Shown one piece after another: positions 19,600 to 29,801 of a stretch of DNA of 40,448 nt. Under the pieces are notes generated by a model that saw only the letters and a list, made by a program, of their open reading frames with translations, had not been told where the DNA came from and made no database searches. The stretch spans positions 760,061 to 800,508 of the forward strand of contig BFEA01000548.1 in assembly GCA_003427395.1 (NCBI GenBank), given 5' to 3'. Numbering within the stretch: position 1 is the stretch's first letter; each line of letters starts with the position of its first letter. This DNA is from Chara braunii (taxonomy: Eukaryota; Streptophyta; Charophyceae; Charales; Characeae). The position numbers and the translations under genes are program-made.

Positions 19600-21121
19600 C
19601 CGGCGGTGCTCAGTTTCCCAATTTGCCTTTGCCTTTCTACGGGCAGCCCACTGTCTCATGGAGATCGCTATTGCACCATAGACAATAGCGGAATCTCGTG
19701 CGTGCCTTGTATGCTTGTTCGGAGAGACTGAAGTGGGACCATGGGGTTGGAGCTGTTGCGCCGGGCCCGGGGATAGCTGTGGTGTTTGTCTTCGTCTTGC
19801 CGCGTCCTCGGCCTTTGGCGGGGCGGCCACCATCCCGGGCGGCTGCGAGTCTGTCCCCTTCATTGGCAGACTGTCTTAGCCTCCTTGTTCGTGACAATAA
19901 TCTGTGTGGCCTTATCGAAGAGCTCCGCCGTTGTCGCCAGTGTGTCCTCGACGTGAGTCAAGGCGTTGCCCAACGCTGAACACGACCTCGAGATGAAGTA
20001 GTATTTGGCGACCTTGAAGCCCATTTGAATGTCTGGGACGGATGTCAAGCGTTGGTACTCGGCAATCCAGTCAACACTCGACAGCGTGCCTTGTTCGAAG
20101 GTCATCGGCTTGTCCTCTGGCGGCTCTACTTGGAACCGCTTATGCCACGCCGCCTTTAGATCATCGCAGCTAATTTTGGCGTACAAGTCGGTAGCTACCA
20201 CCCCGTTCTTGGACAAGAGATTGTCCAACCATGCTTGGCAAGCCCTCCGACCGGGAGTATAAATACGCATGATGCTTGTCCTCGCTGACGTGGTGTAGCT
20301 GCAACTTGATCTCGAACTTGCGGAACCATGGAATCGGGTCTGTCTTCGTCGAATCGTAGAAGATCTCCGGATCGTCGAACCTTGGAGTCGTCTCGCGCGG
20401 TGCCAAACTCGGGTTGGCAGCGACACCACAGATCCACTGCTCCAGTTGTTGTGTGGCGGTTTGCGTGTCGTCCTTGAGGGCGCCGACGTGGATCTCCAAT
20501 GCATTGAGGCGATCAGAGGTGTTGGAGGAGCTGGCATCGGGGGCGGCGACGGGTCGTTGCTCCAGCTGCTGGAGGACGCTGCTGAGTTGAGCCAACGCGT
20601 CGTCAAGGCTGTGGATGTCCTCCTGCTATGTAATGCATGTTGTCAGGAGGTCCGTGAGATGGGAGAGGAGTAGAGCGATCTTGCTTTCACTCTCTTCCAT
20701 CTTACCATTCTCGGCCTCGGCCCACCAGTCCGCTGTCATTGTGAGCAAAGCTCGCCCTCTGCTGATGGGAGAGGAGTAGAGCGATCTTGCCGTCACTCTC
20801 TTCCATCTTACCATTCTCAGCCTCGGCTCGCCAGTCCGCTGCCATTGTGAGCAAAGCTTGCTCTTCGCTGAATATCTTCTCGCGTCGTTGAATTCGTTCT
20901 TCATCGGCAGCCTTTGCTGCTGCCTTGTCTTGCTGGCGCTGCTGTTCAATTGCCAACAGACGTGCCTTCTCGGCGTCCTTTGCCTTCTTCTTTGCTGCAG
21001 CTGCTACTGCATCTGACAGTTGCTTGGCTTCGGTAATCAGAAGCAGCATCCGGCCCTGATAGGCCTCGTCCGTTTCCCCATACTTTTGGTCCATGACGGC
21101 TGTTTGCGAGCGCGTGAGCAT
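19600..21121 (-). pseudogene. gag: E2 gag with CCHC knuckle, frameshifted
   Basis: The start at 21121 (MLTRSQTAVMDQKYGETDEA) is followed by an Ala/Lys/Glu-rich coiled-coil-like region. A 107-bp tandem duplication (20659-20872) disrupts it. The capsid-like part is in two further frames: PRFDDPEIFYDSTKTDPIPW and FRKFEIKLQLHH (about 20395-20280), then DDLKAAWHKRFQ and SVDWIAEYQRLTSVP (about 20165-20030). A basic, Gly/Arg/Lys-rich stretch (PAKGRGRGKTKTN) precedes the zinc knuckle CLWCNSDLHETVGC encoded at 19643-19684. At least three frames are used, so it is dead. Confidence 0.78.
20659..20872 (-). repeat. 107-bp tandem duplication inside E2 gag
   Basis: 20659-20765 and 20766-20872 are near-identical (GGGAGAGGAGTAGAGCGATC starts each). 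The unit encodes the peptide ADWRAEAENGKMEESDGKIA. As 107 is not a multiple of three, the duplication itself shifts the gag frame. Confidence 0.9.
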
Positions 21122-21137
21122 AGACCAGGCTGGGGGC

Positions 21138-21267
21138 CTGCTGATGTGTCCTGCTGACGTGGCCTGCTGACGTGGTCTTCTGATGTGGCCTGCTGACGTG
21201 GTCTGCTGACGTGGTGTGCTGACGTGGTCTGCTGACGTGGTCTGCTGACGTGGCTTGCTGACGTGGC
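21138..21267 (+). repeat. Ten 13-bp repeats, CTGCTGACGTGGY
   Basis: Ten contiguous 13-bp units, consensus CTGCTGACGTGGC/T, fill exactly 130 bp. TGACGTGG is an ACGT-core site of the kind bound by bZIP factors. The array lies immediately upstream of the E2 gag start. It matches in orientation and sequence the dispersed motifs at 31346-32360 around the E4 PBS. Confidence 0.9.
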
Positions 21268-21816
21268 AACTTACCAATGCTGCCACGAGAGGCACCCGGA
21301 GACCGATAGAAAAGATAAGACCAGAGGGGGCAACAACATAGGTGGGGAGGGGTGGGTGGGATAAAAAGGCACTTGGCTTCCCAATTCCCCTTGAAGTGCG
21401 AAATTACAAATGAGGAAAAAATTCCGAACTTTCAGACTGCAAATGATTATCTGATAAGAGAATTCCGAAAATAAAATAACATTACTCAGATGAGAGTACG
21501 CGCAGTTTGGAAAATGGTAACTGCAAGAGGGATTTCCCATACCGTTTTCAAATCTTGAAAAACGAATTTCGGAAATGATAGAAAAAGAAAAAAAAAATAT
21601 TCCGGATTTCCAAATAAAAGGAATTTGCAAAAGGAAATTGAAGTTTTCAAAAAACAGATATTCAGGATTTCCAACAACGAAATTTTGATTTTCAGAAGAA
21701 AAACGAAAACTGAAATTTCAGGTGTTGCGCTATTGCGATTTTCCACAACAGAAATAGCGGGAAAACAAAATCCAAAAAAAGAAAAAATTTTTGATTTTCG
21801 GCAGTGAGGTCAAAAT
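21268..21816. other. AT-rich flank between E2 and E3
   Basis: No gene. From 21380 the sequence is A/T-rich, with many short runs such as GAATTTC, TTTTC and GAAAA. The last bases (AAAAT at 21812-21816) form the left target duplication of E3. Confidence 0.5.
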
Positions 21817-22840
21817 TGCAAGGAACATGAATATGGACGAAGCACTGAAATCCAGATTGCAAAATCACACTGAAGTCCAAGTAGTCAAAGCAAGAGCAGA
21901 TAGCACCATGGCACCGAGTAACCATCCATTTGAGAACGATACAGAAGAATCGTGAGTCAATGTCCAAGCCCAACAGGGCAACACCAACAGCATAACCCAA
22001 TGTAGCTCTCTCTCCTGAATGGCGTCAGGCGCCCTATCTACTCTACAACCTAAGCCTACAACTACAACAATGAAAGCAACCAGACAACTTGACGACCAGC
22101 GAGTGATGATGTCAACACCAATGCCGACCTTCCACCTCAACTAGGTACGTCTCTCTCTTCACCCACACTCTCCCTTGTTATCCCACACAGCGCCCTTCAC
22201 CTCCGAAGAACCACCTTCGCCCTCACCTCCCATGTGCCCTCAGGCAGCCCGGCTATGGCCACCAGCGCCCTGCGCACACAGGCAGCGCCCTACCGCTTTA
22301 GCGCTAGCCTGCTCCCTCAGCCTTAGCGCAGCACAGCAGCTCGCGTTCGCGCAGCATGCCGACATTGCCCGCACTGGCCAAGCTCCTGCCCACTCGCCCT
22401 GCTTGCCTATATGCCAGTGTTGCGTGTGGGCGGCCTCCCTTCAGCCTGCGTCTGGGCCTCAGTGCCTGAACCCAGGCCCGATACAGTTGCGCCTCTTTCG
22501 TCAAGGCCTAAGGCCAGATTCAGATAGTGGGCCGATTTCCCATTGGCATTTTCGGCGTCCATACCCAGCATGTATTGTCGGCCTCTCGTTCAAGTGCCCA
22601 GGGCCTAACCAACTCAAGGGCCCTGGGATTTCCGCATTTGCAGAGATCCGAGACTCGATGCACTCCAACCAACTGGCGTGCTGCAACTGTATGGACCCNA
22701 CTTCGTGAAATGTTTGCACAGAGGGCTCTTGTTGATTTGTTGGCCCGCCTTCACTTACGGCGGGCACGAGGCTTGCTGGGGCCTTAGCCCAGAACATGTA
22801 CATCATGGCAAGGCCCCTTCTTGAGGGCTCAATCCTCACA
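21817..22840 (-). repeat. E3 3' LTR (left copy)
   Basis: The terminal parts, 21817-21944 and 22569-22840, match 29802-29928 and 30548-30819 in direct orientation with few differences. The middle (about 21959-22560) matches the right LTR only as its reverse complement. One undetermined base is at 22699. Confidence 0.9.
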
Positions 22841-22855
22841 TTCCATCCCCCTTAG
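22841..22855 (-). promoter_or_regulatory. E3 polypurine tract
   Basis: On the minus strand, AAGGGGGATGGAA directly abuts the LTR start TGTGAGG, about 20 bp after the pol stop. This is the primer for plus-strand DNA synthesis. Confidence 0.85.
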
Positions 22856-22877
22856 CTTCGAAAGTCCGTTGAGATGC

Positions 22878-24255
22878 TTACTTCGCAGGTGCCTTCCCTT
22901 TCAGCTTCTTCTCATATTCTGCCACCACCTGAGGAGCTGTGTCAATCAGTTCCTCTCTAGTGAACCACCGGTCTTCCTTTGGATCCGTATGATGCCTGAA
23001 TCTGACACGATATTCTCTCTTGGGTTTAGGAGGTCTTCCTCTACCCAATGGCTTCTGAACAGGCAGATCTCTGTGATCCACGATGTCGTCGATGTCCACT
23101 TGACCATCCATGGTTGGGGGCAGCATCGATCTCCTTGAAGGGAATTGATCAGTCTCAGCGAAAGGTGCAAGCTTTGAGGCATGAAAGACAGGGTGAGTGC
23201 GTAGGTGTCCAGGGATACGGATAACATAGGTAGGACCATCCATTTCATCTCCCACTACATCTAGGACTTCCCAAGGACCAAAGTATTGAGGCATTAGTTT
23301 TCTAGAGATACCGAATTCCTGTCCTAGCTCACTAGCCTTGACCTAGACACGTTCCCCCACCTGAAATGAGGACTGTCGTCGATGCTTGTTCTCAGAAACA
23401 ATCATTGCTTGCTGAGCTTTCTTAATATGCTCGACAACTTGCTGCAGCAACTTCTCATACTGCACACCGTACTCAAGTGTGCCTGGAGTTGCAGAGGATC
23501 GGTTTTCAGGTAGGAGGAAGTCTAGAGCAGATCTAGGCTTCCATCCCAAGTGCAGTTGGTTAGGACTAACGCCGGTACTGCTGCGTACAGCATTGTTGTA
23601 CAGGCTGGCGATGAGAGGCAACTTCTCATCCCAATCATCCTGGCTGGGCTTGATGTAATGCCTCAGCAAGTGTTGTACAACTCTATTCATTTGCTCGGCT
23701 TGTCCGTTGGCTTCGGGATGATCCCCTGAAGTCATTTGAAGTTGACTGCCCATCTGCTCAGCAGTCTTCTTCCACAACTCACTTGTGAAACGGACATCTC
23801 TGTCACTAACGATTGTCTTTGGTAAACCAAAGTCACGCACCCAGTTGTCCTGAAACAACTTGATGACATGGTCCGTCCTTGCGGTCTCTGGCATGGCAAC
23901 TAGTCTAGCGTTCTTGGTGAATCGATCAATGATGACGAAGATGTGCCTCTTGCCACTCTTGCTGGTCACCAGGGTATCCATGAAATCCATGGAAACACTG
24001 TCCTGGACCAGCAGGGATAGGTAAGGGCTTCAGCAACCCAAGCGGTGCTTGAGTTCGCGGCTTGTCGCGCTGACAGACCCGACAGGTCTCTACATACTTC
24101 TTTGCGTCACCTAGCATTCCAGACCACCAAAATCGTTGAACTAGATTAGCACTCGTCTTCTTGTAGCCAAAGTGTCCCGTTGCATCGTGACATTCTCCTA
24201 GAAATAAACTACGCAAACTCTCACTTGATGGACTTATCAAGAAAGAGTAACCCAT
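22878..24255 (-). pseudogene. pol: E3 integrase and chromodomain-like tail
   Basis: The HHCC zinc region is complete (HDATGHFGYKKT, CRVCQRDK; about 24190-24070). After a frameshift near 23990, the core shows the first Asp in MDFMDTLVTS, the second in VSDRDVRF (about 23810) and the Glu in NGQAEQMN (about 23700). The third section (VKASELGQEFGISRKLM) follows an in-frame TAG at 23343-23345, where the conserved VWVK expects Trp. The tail is chromodomain-like: QVDIDDIVDHRDL, EYRVRFRHHTDPKEDRWFTREELI. An insert GRGRPPKPK carries an AT-hook-like core. Two frameshifts and one stop break it, but the catalytic residues remain. Confidence 0.88.
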
Positions 24256-26137
24256 CCACCATCACAAACTCACTTTTTGTGGCCTTGTCTTTTGCCTGAA
24301 GTTTGCTCATGATGTCCATCATGACAGGGTCTTCCTGATAGGCTCCCACCAACGATTGAGTTACTTCCTGAGATACACCAAACTCAGAAACTAGCGCCCC
24401 TAGGTAGTCTGCTCTACGAGATAGCGCATCCGCAACCNTGTTGTACTCTCCCTTCAAATACTCAAGCTTGAAGTCATATTGATCTATGACCTCAATCCAG
24501 CGCTTGAGTGCATCGGAAAGAGCCGGTTGAGTCTTGATCCATTTGAGTGTCTGATGGTCAGTTCTCAAGTAGAAGAACCGCCCCAACAGGAAGTGTCTCC
24601 AATGGACAAGTGCCTTGTAGAGAGCAGAGAGTTCCCTTTCGTAGGTGGACTTTGCCAATTTCTTCGATGGCATTTTCTTGCTCATGTACTCAATCGGTCT
24701 CAACTTCTTCCCATCCTGCTAACCCAGCACTGCGCCAATGTCGTATTGGCTTGCGTCAGTGGTCACTATGAACGACTTTTGAGGATCGGGAACCATGAGA
24801 ACTTCATGATTCATGAGTGCATGCTTCAATCGCTTGAAAGCACCTTCGCACTCATCAATTCAGTCCCACGGCGTGTCAAGTCGAGTTAGATCTGTCAAAT
24901 GAGAGGCGACTATAGAATAGTTCTTTACGAAGTTTCTATAGTAGCCGCACATTCCTAAGAAAGATCTGACCTCAGTGACAGTCTGAGGTCATGGCCAGTC
25001 TCGAATACTAGCCACCTTCGCATCTTCCGGCCTAATCCCTTCCGCGGATACTTCATGACCCAAGTATAGTGTCTTAGTGCGACCAAACTCACACTTCTCT
25101 AGGTTGACCTTGTACTTGTGTTGTCGCAGGAGTGAAAGTATAGTCTCAACGTGCTGTGCATACTCCTCGGCAGACTTACTAAAGATCAGAATGCCGTCAA
25201 GGTAAACCACGACAAACTTATCTAAATGGTCATGGAAGATCCGATTCATAGCGTGCTGGAATGTTCCCGGCGCATTGCAAAGACCAAAGGGCATCACTAC
25301 AAACTCATACAGACCATATCGAGTCTGAAAAGTTGTCTTGTGTTGGTCCTCGGGTCTTATAGCGATCTGATGATAGCCGAATTTCAAGTCTATCTTGCTA
25401 TAGTACTTGCATCCCTGCACCCTATCCAGTAGGTCGTCTATGCGAGGTAGAGGCTCTGCGTTCTTCATGGTGATGGCATTGAGGCCTCTATAGTCAATGC
25501 ACATCCTCAATGTACCCCCCTTTTTTGGTTTGAATAGTACTGGCGATCTGTAAGGGGAAGTACTAGGCCAGATCCATCCCTTCTCTTTCAACTCTTTCAA
25601 TTGTCGCCGGAGTTCATCTAACGCGGCAGGAGCCATCCTATAGATCTTCCCCTTTGGGGTTTTACTCCCTGGGATGATTTCTATAGCGTGGACAACTTCC
25701 CTTTCTACGACCCCTATAGGCTCTTCGAAGAGATCAGGGAACTTAGCAACGACGCGTTCTATCTCTGGGGGTGTTTTAACGGCCTCCCCTTTCTCAGAGA
25801 CATACACTAGGTACATACCTTCCTCTTGGTTCTGTTTGTAATAGTTGTAGAATGCTGATGCGCACAAGCAGCCATAGGTATCTATTATGCTACTGACTTT
25901 GAACTTAGTCAATCTGATTGTCCGGTCATCGGGCAACTTATGCTTTAGCACCTTCTTATCCGAGTCGAACTGGGGCTTAGCAACCTCAAGGTAGTACATG
26001 CCTAACAACATGTCGAATGGTAAGTCGTCGCTAACCAAGAACGAAATCTTATGATTAAGTTCTCCTCCTCCATAAGAGAAGGTACAGACTACGTCCTTGA
26101 TATAGTCTGTGACTATCATGCGCTCCTTGTTGGCCAA
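24221..26137 (-). pseudogene. pol: E3 reverse transcriptase and RNase H (YLDG active site)
   Basis: A single frame from 26137 to 24221 is broken only by three stops: 24989-24991 (TGA), 24860-24862 (TGA) and 24719-24721 (TAG). The protease end (LPFDMLLGMYYLE) leads into [52 protein letters not shown]. The catalytic motif reads YLDG instead of YLDD: the second Asp is Gly (GGC at 25194-25196), which should abolish polymerase activity. RNase H keeps all four acidic positions: TTDASQY, YERELSAL, RTDHQTLKW and VADALSRR. One undetermined base is at 24438. So the copy could not reverse-transcribe itself. Confidence 0.88.
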
Positions 26138-26524
26138 AGTAGATGCTACAGGTCTACTAAGGTGCCGTACCCGGTCCTATAGGTTCAGCCTTTCCAAACA
26201 GTCGCGACTTATGTAATTCCGCGTGGAGCCTATGTCTATGAAGGCACCACATTTGCGGCCTCCTACATCGACTTCCACCACACAATGTTCCCCTCTAGGA
26301 CCTTTCNTTAGCGCCACCCAAGATTCGCGAGGGTCCTTGTTTGACCACTCGCTTTCCAGATCTTCTAAGGCTTCAGACACATCTAACGTACAGAGCATAG
26401 TTTGGTCTAGATGTGTCTGCGGGGTGACTAAAGAGTCATTAACTTTGGCCTGCTCATGAAGTGGGGAGGGTATCAGACCCACTTCAACTTGAGTAGAAGC
26501 AGCTAAAACTTCCACCGGCCTCAT
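26138..26524 (-). pseudogene. pol: E3 protease N-terminal part, atypical DIG active site
   Basis: This is in the same frame as the RT, open from Met at 26524 to the end of the fragment. The retropepsin signature reads CGAFIDIGSTRNYIS (about 26255-26210): Asp is present but the usual Ser/Thr is Ile. It begins 57 bp after the gag stop in another frame. The pol frame contains stops just upstream (near 26567 and 26541), so how pol was expressed is unclear. A stop separates it from the next Met at 26137. One undetermined base is at 26307. Confidence 0.75.
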
Positions 26525-26580
26525 ATGTTTCCCGAGCTAGAAGCCTGGGAAGAAGATGCCCCCATCTTAGGAGGTATCTT

Positions 26581-28365
26581 CTACGTGACCATTGCGTTTT
26601 GGCACTTGTACTGGGTGTGTCCGTATTCACCACAATTTATACAAGCGCCACGCACTCGGCGGTCCCGCCACACGTCTTGATCAAGAACTGCCTTAACCCA
26701 ATCAGCCACTTTGGTCTGATTAGAGGCGGCCTTCCCTTGACTCTTTGGTTGGCCCTTCACTCGGCCACCAGCCTTAGCCTTAACTACTGCGGCGAGGGTG
26801 CTACCCTCAGCGGTATCCTCGTCGTCGTACTCTGAACCGTCCAGCAGGTCTGTGAGCTCATCAATCTCTATTTGAGTCCCATCGGACTCAACCATCATCA
26901 ACTTAGCCCCCTTCTTCTTCCATTCCTGCGGACTCTTCTTCTTCCTCGCATCATTCTGAGAGGGTTGAGCATTTCCTAGTGTAGCGTCTAAGTCTAAGGC
27001 TTTTCTAGACAATGTCTCAAACGAATGGTACTCGAGGCGAGCCTCGCTAGCCAGGAAGTTCCTGAGGTTCTCTGGAAGACATCTAACAAACGTAGTCAAC
27101 AGGAACTGGTCGCTGTAGTTGATGCCCGGGACAACGATGAGACTTTCCACGGTAGTCGTAAGCTCTCTGACTGACTTGAACTTTCTTTGATCTAGTCTGT
27201 TAATCGCATCAGTGGCCATTTGTGCCTGCCGAGGATTGTGCCAGCGAGCTTCTACCATCTCGAAGAACTGGTCTAACGTAATTGACTTAGCCCAGTCCGC
27301 CATGCGTCGTCCATACCCGGCCTTTGCAACTATACCATCTAGCCATTTGGTTGCCTTACCCTCAAAGTAAGATGCAGTAGTAACCACTTCGTCCTCCGGC
27401 AAGGTCCTCTTCGCCTTCACCCAAACCGGAACTGTTCTCAACCAAGTGTTGAGTTCTTCGTCCTTCCTCTCGCCTGAGAAGGCAATAGGCGGTTTCATTG
27501 GGGTTTTAGGGTACCATTGACCTTGCGTATGTCCCTGTTGAGGAACAAGTTGTTGCGGTGGTGTAGCACCCACTGCTGGACCCGAAGAAGAAGAAGCAAC
27601 AGTCTGTGCAGCTGCTGCAGACGTGCCACTTGGTTGTGTGCCTGCTTGAACTGGAAAGGGGCCAGACATCGCCGTTAACGGCAATGGCGACTGTGCTGGT
27701 GGCTTGTATCCTGACCTTTGTAAAAGGTCCAAGATCTGGTCTAGAGTGCTCTGCATAAAGTCCAATCTGTTGTCCACATGCGCATGCAGCGACAACATAT
27801 TGTTCTTCAATGTTTTCATTGCATCAGACAGTCCTGACTGATCCAAGCCCTCTAACTCAGCTTTGTCTGCCTCTAACGTTTCAAGCCTGGCTGTTCTATT
27901 CTTAATCTCTCTTTCTCTATTGGTTGTTTCCTTCAGTTCCCTCTCTAATCGTTCACGGATCCTTTCGACCTGTTGGAGTTCTCTGAGCTCCTTTTTGCGA
28001 GGAGTCAACGGGCTGAACTGCGAGCCCGCCATTTGACTTGTAGACTGACGAGAACCTAACGAACTGGAAGTACCCATGGACCCTGTTGGCATTCCCAACT
28101 GGGTCCCATTGGTCCCAGACAACGCAGCAGAGGATGCTGCTGAGCTAGTCATGGTTGCTGCCCTGGCTGCTGCTGCAGCCTGTTCCCTAGCTGCGGCGTT
28201 TGCTGTTTCCCTAGGTGCTGCTAGTGCACGGGCTCTGCGTTCGGCACGAAGCCGTCTTTCGTCTTCCGGATGTAAGGCCTGGTACACGTATGGGATCCTA
28301 CGTGATCTCGGACGTGTTAGTCTTGCATCGTCAACTGCTTCCTCATCGATGTCTGACCCGTTCAT
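26581..28365 (-). CDS. gag: E3 gag, intact 594-codon frame
   Basis: Start ATG at 28365 (MNGSDIDEEAVDDA), stop TAG at 26581-26583. Order: an N-terminal Arg/Ala-rich segment (about residues 20-90), a coiled-coil-like stretch (ELRELQQVERIRERLEREL, about 130-190), a Pro/Gln/Ser-rich linker (about 230-290), and a capsid-like region (PPIAFSGERKDEELNTWLR, FLLTTFVRCLPENLRNFL; about 290-460). It ends with a Lys-rich tail and a CCHC zinc knuckle CINCGEYGHTQYKC (codons 26602-26643). It is homologous to E1 gag, where the capsid is VTETQLVNLFYRAMPE. This is the only clearly intact structural gene in the window, beside a dead pol. Confidence 0.9.
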   Translation of the reverse strand: MNGSDIDEEAVDDARLTRPRSRRIPYVYQALHPEDERRLRAERRARALAAPRETANAAAREQAAAAARAATMTSSAASSAALSGTNGTQLGMPTGSMGTSSSLGSRQSTSQMAGSQFSPLTPRKKELRELQQVERIRERLERELKETTNREREIKNRTARLETLEADKAELEGLDQSGLSDAMKTLKNNMLSLHAHVDNRLDFMQSTLDQILDLLQRSGYKPPAQSPLPLTAMSGPFPVQAGTQPSGTSAAAAQTVASSSSGPAVGATPPQQLVPQQGHTQGQWYPKTPMKPPIAFSGERKDEELNTWLRTVPVWVKAKRTLPEDEVVTTASYFEGKATKWLDGIVAKAGYGRRMADWAKSITLDQFFEMVEARWHNPRQAQMATDAINRLDQRKFKSVRELTTTVESLIVVPGINYSDQFLLTTFVRCLPENLRNFLASEARLEYHSFETLSRKALDLDATLGNAQPSQNDARKKKSPQEWKKKGAKLMMVESDGTQIEIDELTDLLDGSEYDDEDTAEGSTLAAVVKAKAGGRVKGQPKSQGKAASNQTKVADWVKAVLDQDVWRDRRVRGACINCGEYGHTQYKCQNAMVT

Positions 28366-29786
28366 GAATTAGGCAAACATTATCTGCTCTAGAACCCCCT
28401 GTTGGGAGTCCTACCGCAGCACGTGTCTGACCGACACCTAATTTTCTAAAAATAGTTGTGTCCGGCAGGTCCCCTACTTTAGCGATCAAGTGGCAATCTA
28501 CAACATCCACAACAGATTGTCAACATAGTCTAAACGTATTTTGACTGGTTCACTTACAGCAACATTAGATAGAACTGGCTATGGTAGTATACAACAGTCC
28601 TACTCTAATCTGTCCACCAACTAATCAAAATAAACAAAGACCATGTTGCAGATGTATGATGAGTGGGTATGGTTGTATATCCAGTTGAGCATCAATTAGA
28701 ACCTACCCTCCCCTCAATCCGACATACTGAACAGCATCATTGAGCAGCGGTGTCTTCGTGTGTATGTCGGCCCACACCTGTGCCCAAGTCGTTACCGAGC
28801 AAGCCAACCAGTCCACTCTGATTTACCCTCGTACGGAACGAGCCTTACACCCGGTTGATCTGGCTGATCAGGAGGAATATTGAGAGCGCCCCCATTTCTT
28901 CAGGAATTATTTAACGTCGCAGTCAGGACGACGATCACAGCCAGAATCAACCAACTCCCCAACCAGCAATGTTTATAGACGGTCTGGTAAGCATCTCATA
29001 AAAGGCTGGCACACCCGACAGGACTTCTATTCAGCGCAGCAAGTGCCAAAATGGACAGCAGCCATTGCATGCGTGACCTACTCCCATTGGGTTGGCATGG
29101 TGNNNNNNNNNNNNNNNNNNNNNNNNNNNNNNNNNNNNNNNNNNNNNNNNNNNNNNNNNNNNNNNNNNNNNNNNNNNNNNNNNNNNNNNNNNNNNNNNNN
29201 NNNNNNNNNNNNNNNNNNNNNNNNNNNNNNNNNNNNNNNNNNNNNNNNNNNNNNNNNNNNNNNNNNNNNNNNNNNNNNNNNNNNNNNNNNNNNNNNNNNN
29301 NNNNNNNNNNNNNNNNNNNNNNNNNNNNNNNNNNNNNNNNNNNNNNNNNNNNNNNNNNNNNNNNNNNNNNNNNNNNNNNNNNNNNNNNNNNNNNNNNNNN
29401 NNNNNNNNNNNNNNNNNNNNNNNNNNNNNNNNNNNNNNNNNNNNNNNNNNNNNNNNNNNNNNNNNNNNNNNNNNNNNNNNNNNNNNNNNNNNNNNNNNNN
29501 NNNNNNNNNNNNNNNNNNNNNNGACCGGTCTTGGCCTCGGTACCACCCACAACGCAATGCAGTGCCACCTCAGCCAAATGCCACATCAGCATGCTCTCAT
29601 CACCAATCATACATTCCGCCTGTCACCACGGCTTAATGCCATCTTAGCCTTCCGGCGCACACCTCTCTACCCAGGCTGTGCGCCTAATCATGGCCTGACG
29701 TCACAAGAACCAACTGCGAAGAAGCATCGTCAACGCACCAAGTCTGTATAACGCCAGCGCACCAAGGTAAGTGGCGAATCAAACCA
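28366..29786 (-). other. E3 5' leader, with 420-N gap (29103-29522)
   Basis: Between PBS and gag. The hairpin region is annotated separately. Leader sequence just upstream of the hairpin, around 28953-29060, also resembles E1 at about 475-550 (for example CCGTCTA). I see no gene in the leader. Open frames across the gap are artefacts. Confidence 0.75.
28853..28952 (-). promoter_or_regulatory. E3 leader hairpin enclosing TGCGACGTTAAA
   Basis: 28853-28869 pairs with 28933-28952: 7 bp (GGTTGAT/ATCAACC), 6 bp (CTGGCT/AGCCAG) and 4 bp (GATC/GATC), with small bulges. The minus-strand loop contains TGCGACGTTAAA (28921-28910) and ATTCCTGAAGA, as in E1 551-649. The stem sequences differ from E1, except for the shared GATCAG near the loop, yet pairing is kept. 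Confidence 0.6.
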
Positions 29787-29798
29787 GCTCCGATACCA
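29787..29798 (-). promoter_or_regulatory. E3 primer-binding site (tRNA-iMet type)
   Basis: On the minus strand TGGTATCGGAGC lies 3 bp after the LTR end. It differs at one base from the TGGTATCAGAGC found in E4 and typical of plant initiator tRNA-Met primed elements. Confidence 0.85.
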
Positions 29799-29801
29799 AA
29801 T

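Larger units (their letters stand above)
16280..21121 (-). mobile_element. E2, decayed Ty3/gypsy element lacking RNase H
   Basis: On the minus strand it contains gag, protease, RT, then directly integrase and a chromodomain-like tail. The thumb end, connection and RNase H are missing. It is a different family from E1/E3 by sequence. Its gag begins with MLTRSQTAVMDQ at 21121. No 5' LTR or PBS is visible before E3 begins at 21817. Confidence 0.82.

Noticed and set aside
22175-22708. Pro/Ser/Ala-rich open frame of 177 codons in the E3 LTR.
   Set aside because: It lies wholly in an LTR, contains an undetermined base, and the homologous LTR region is inverted in the other copy, so it is not conserved as a gene.
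28996-29751. Open frames across the 29103-29522 gap.
   Set aside because: They consist mostly of undetermined bases within the E3 leader.
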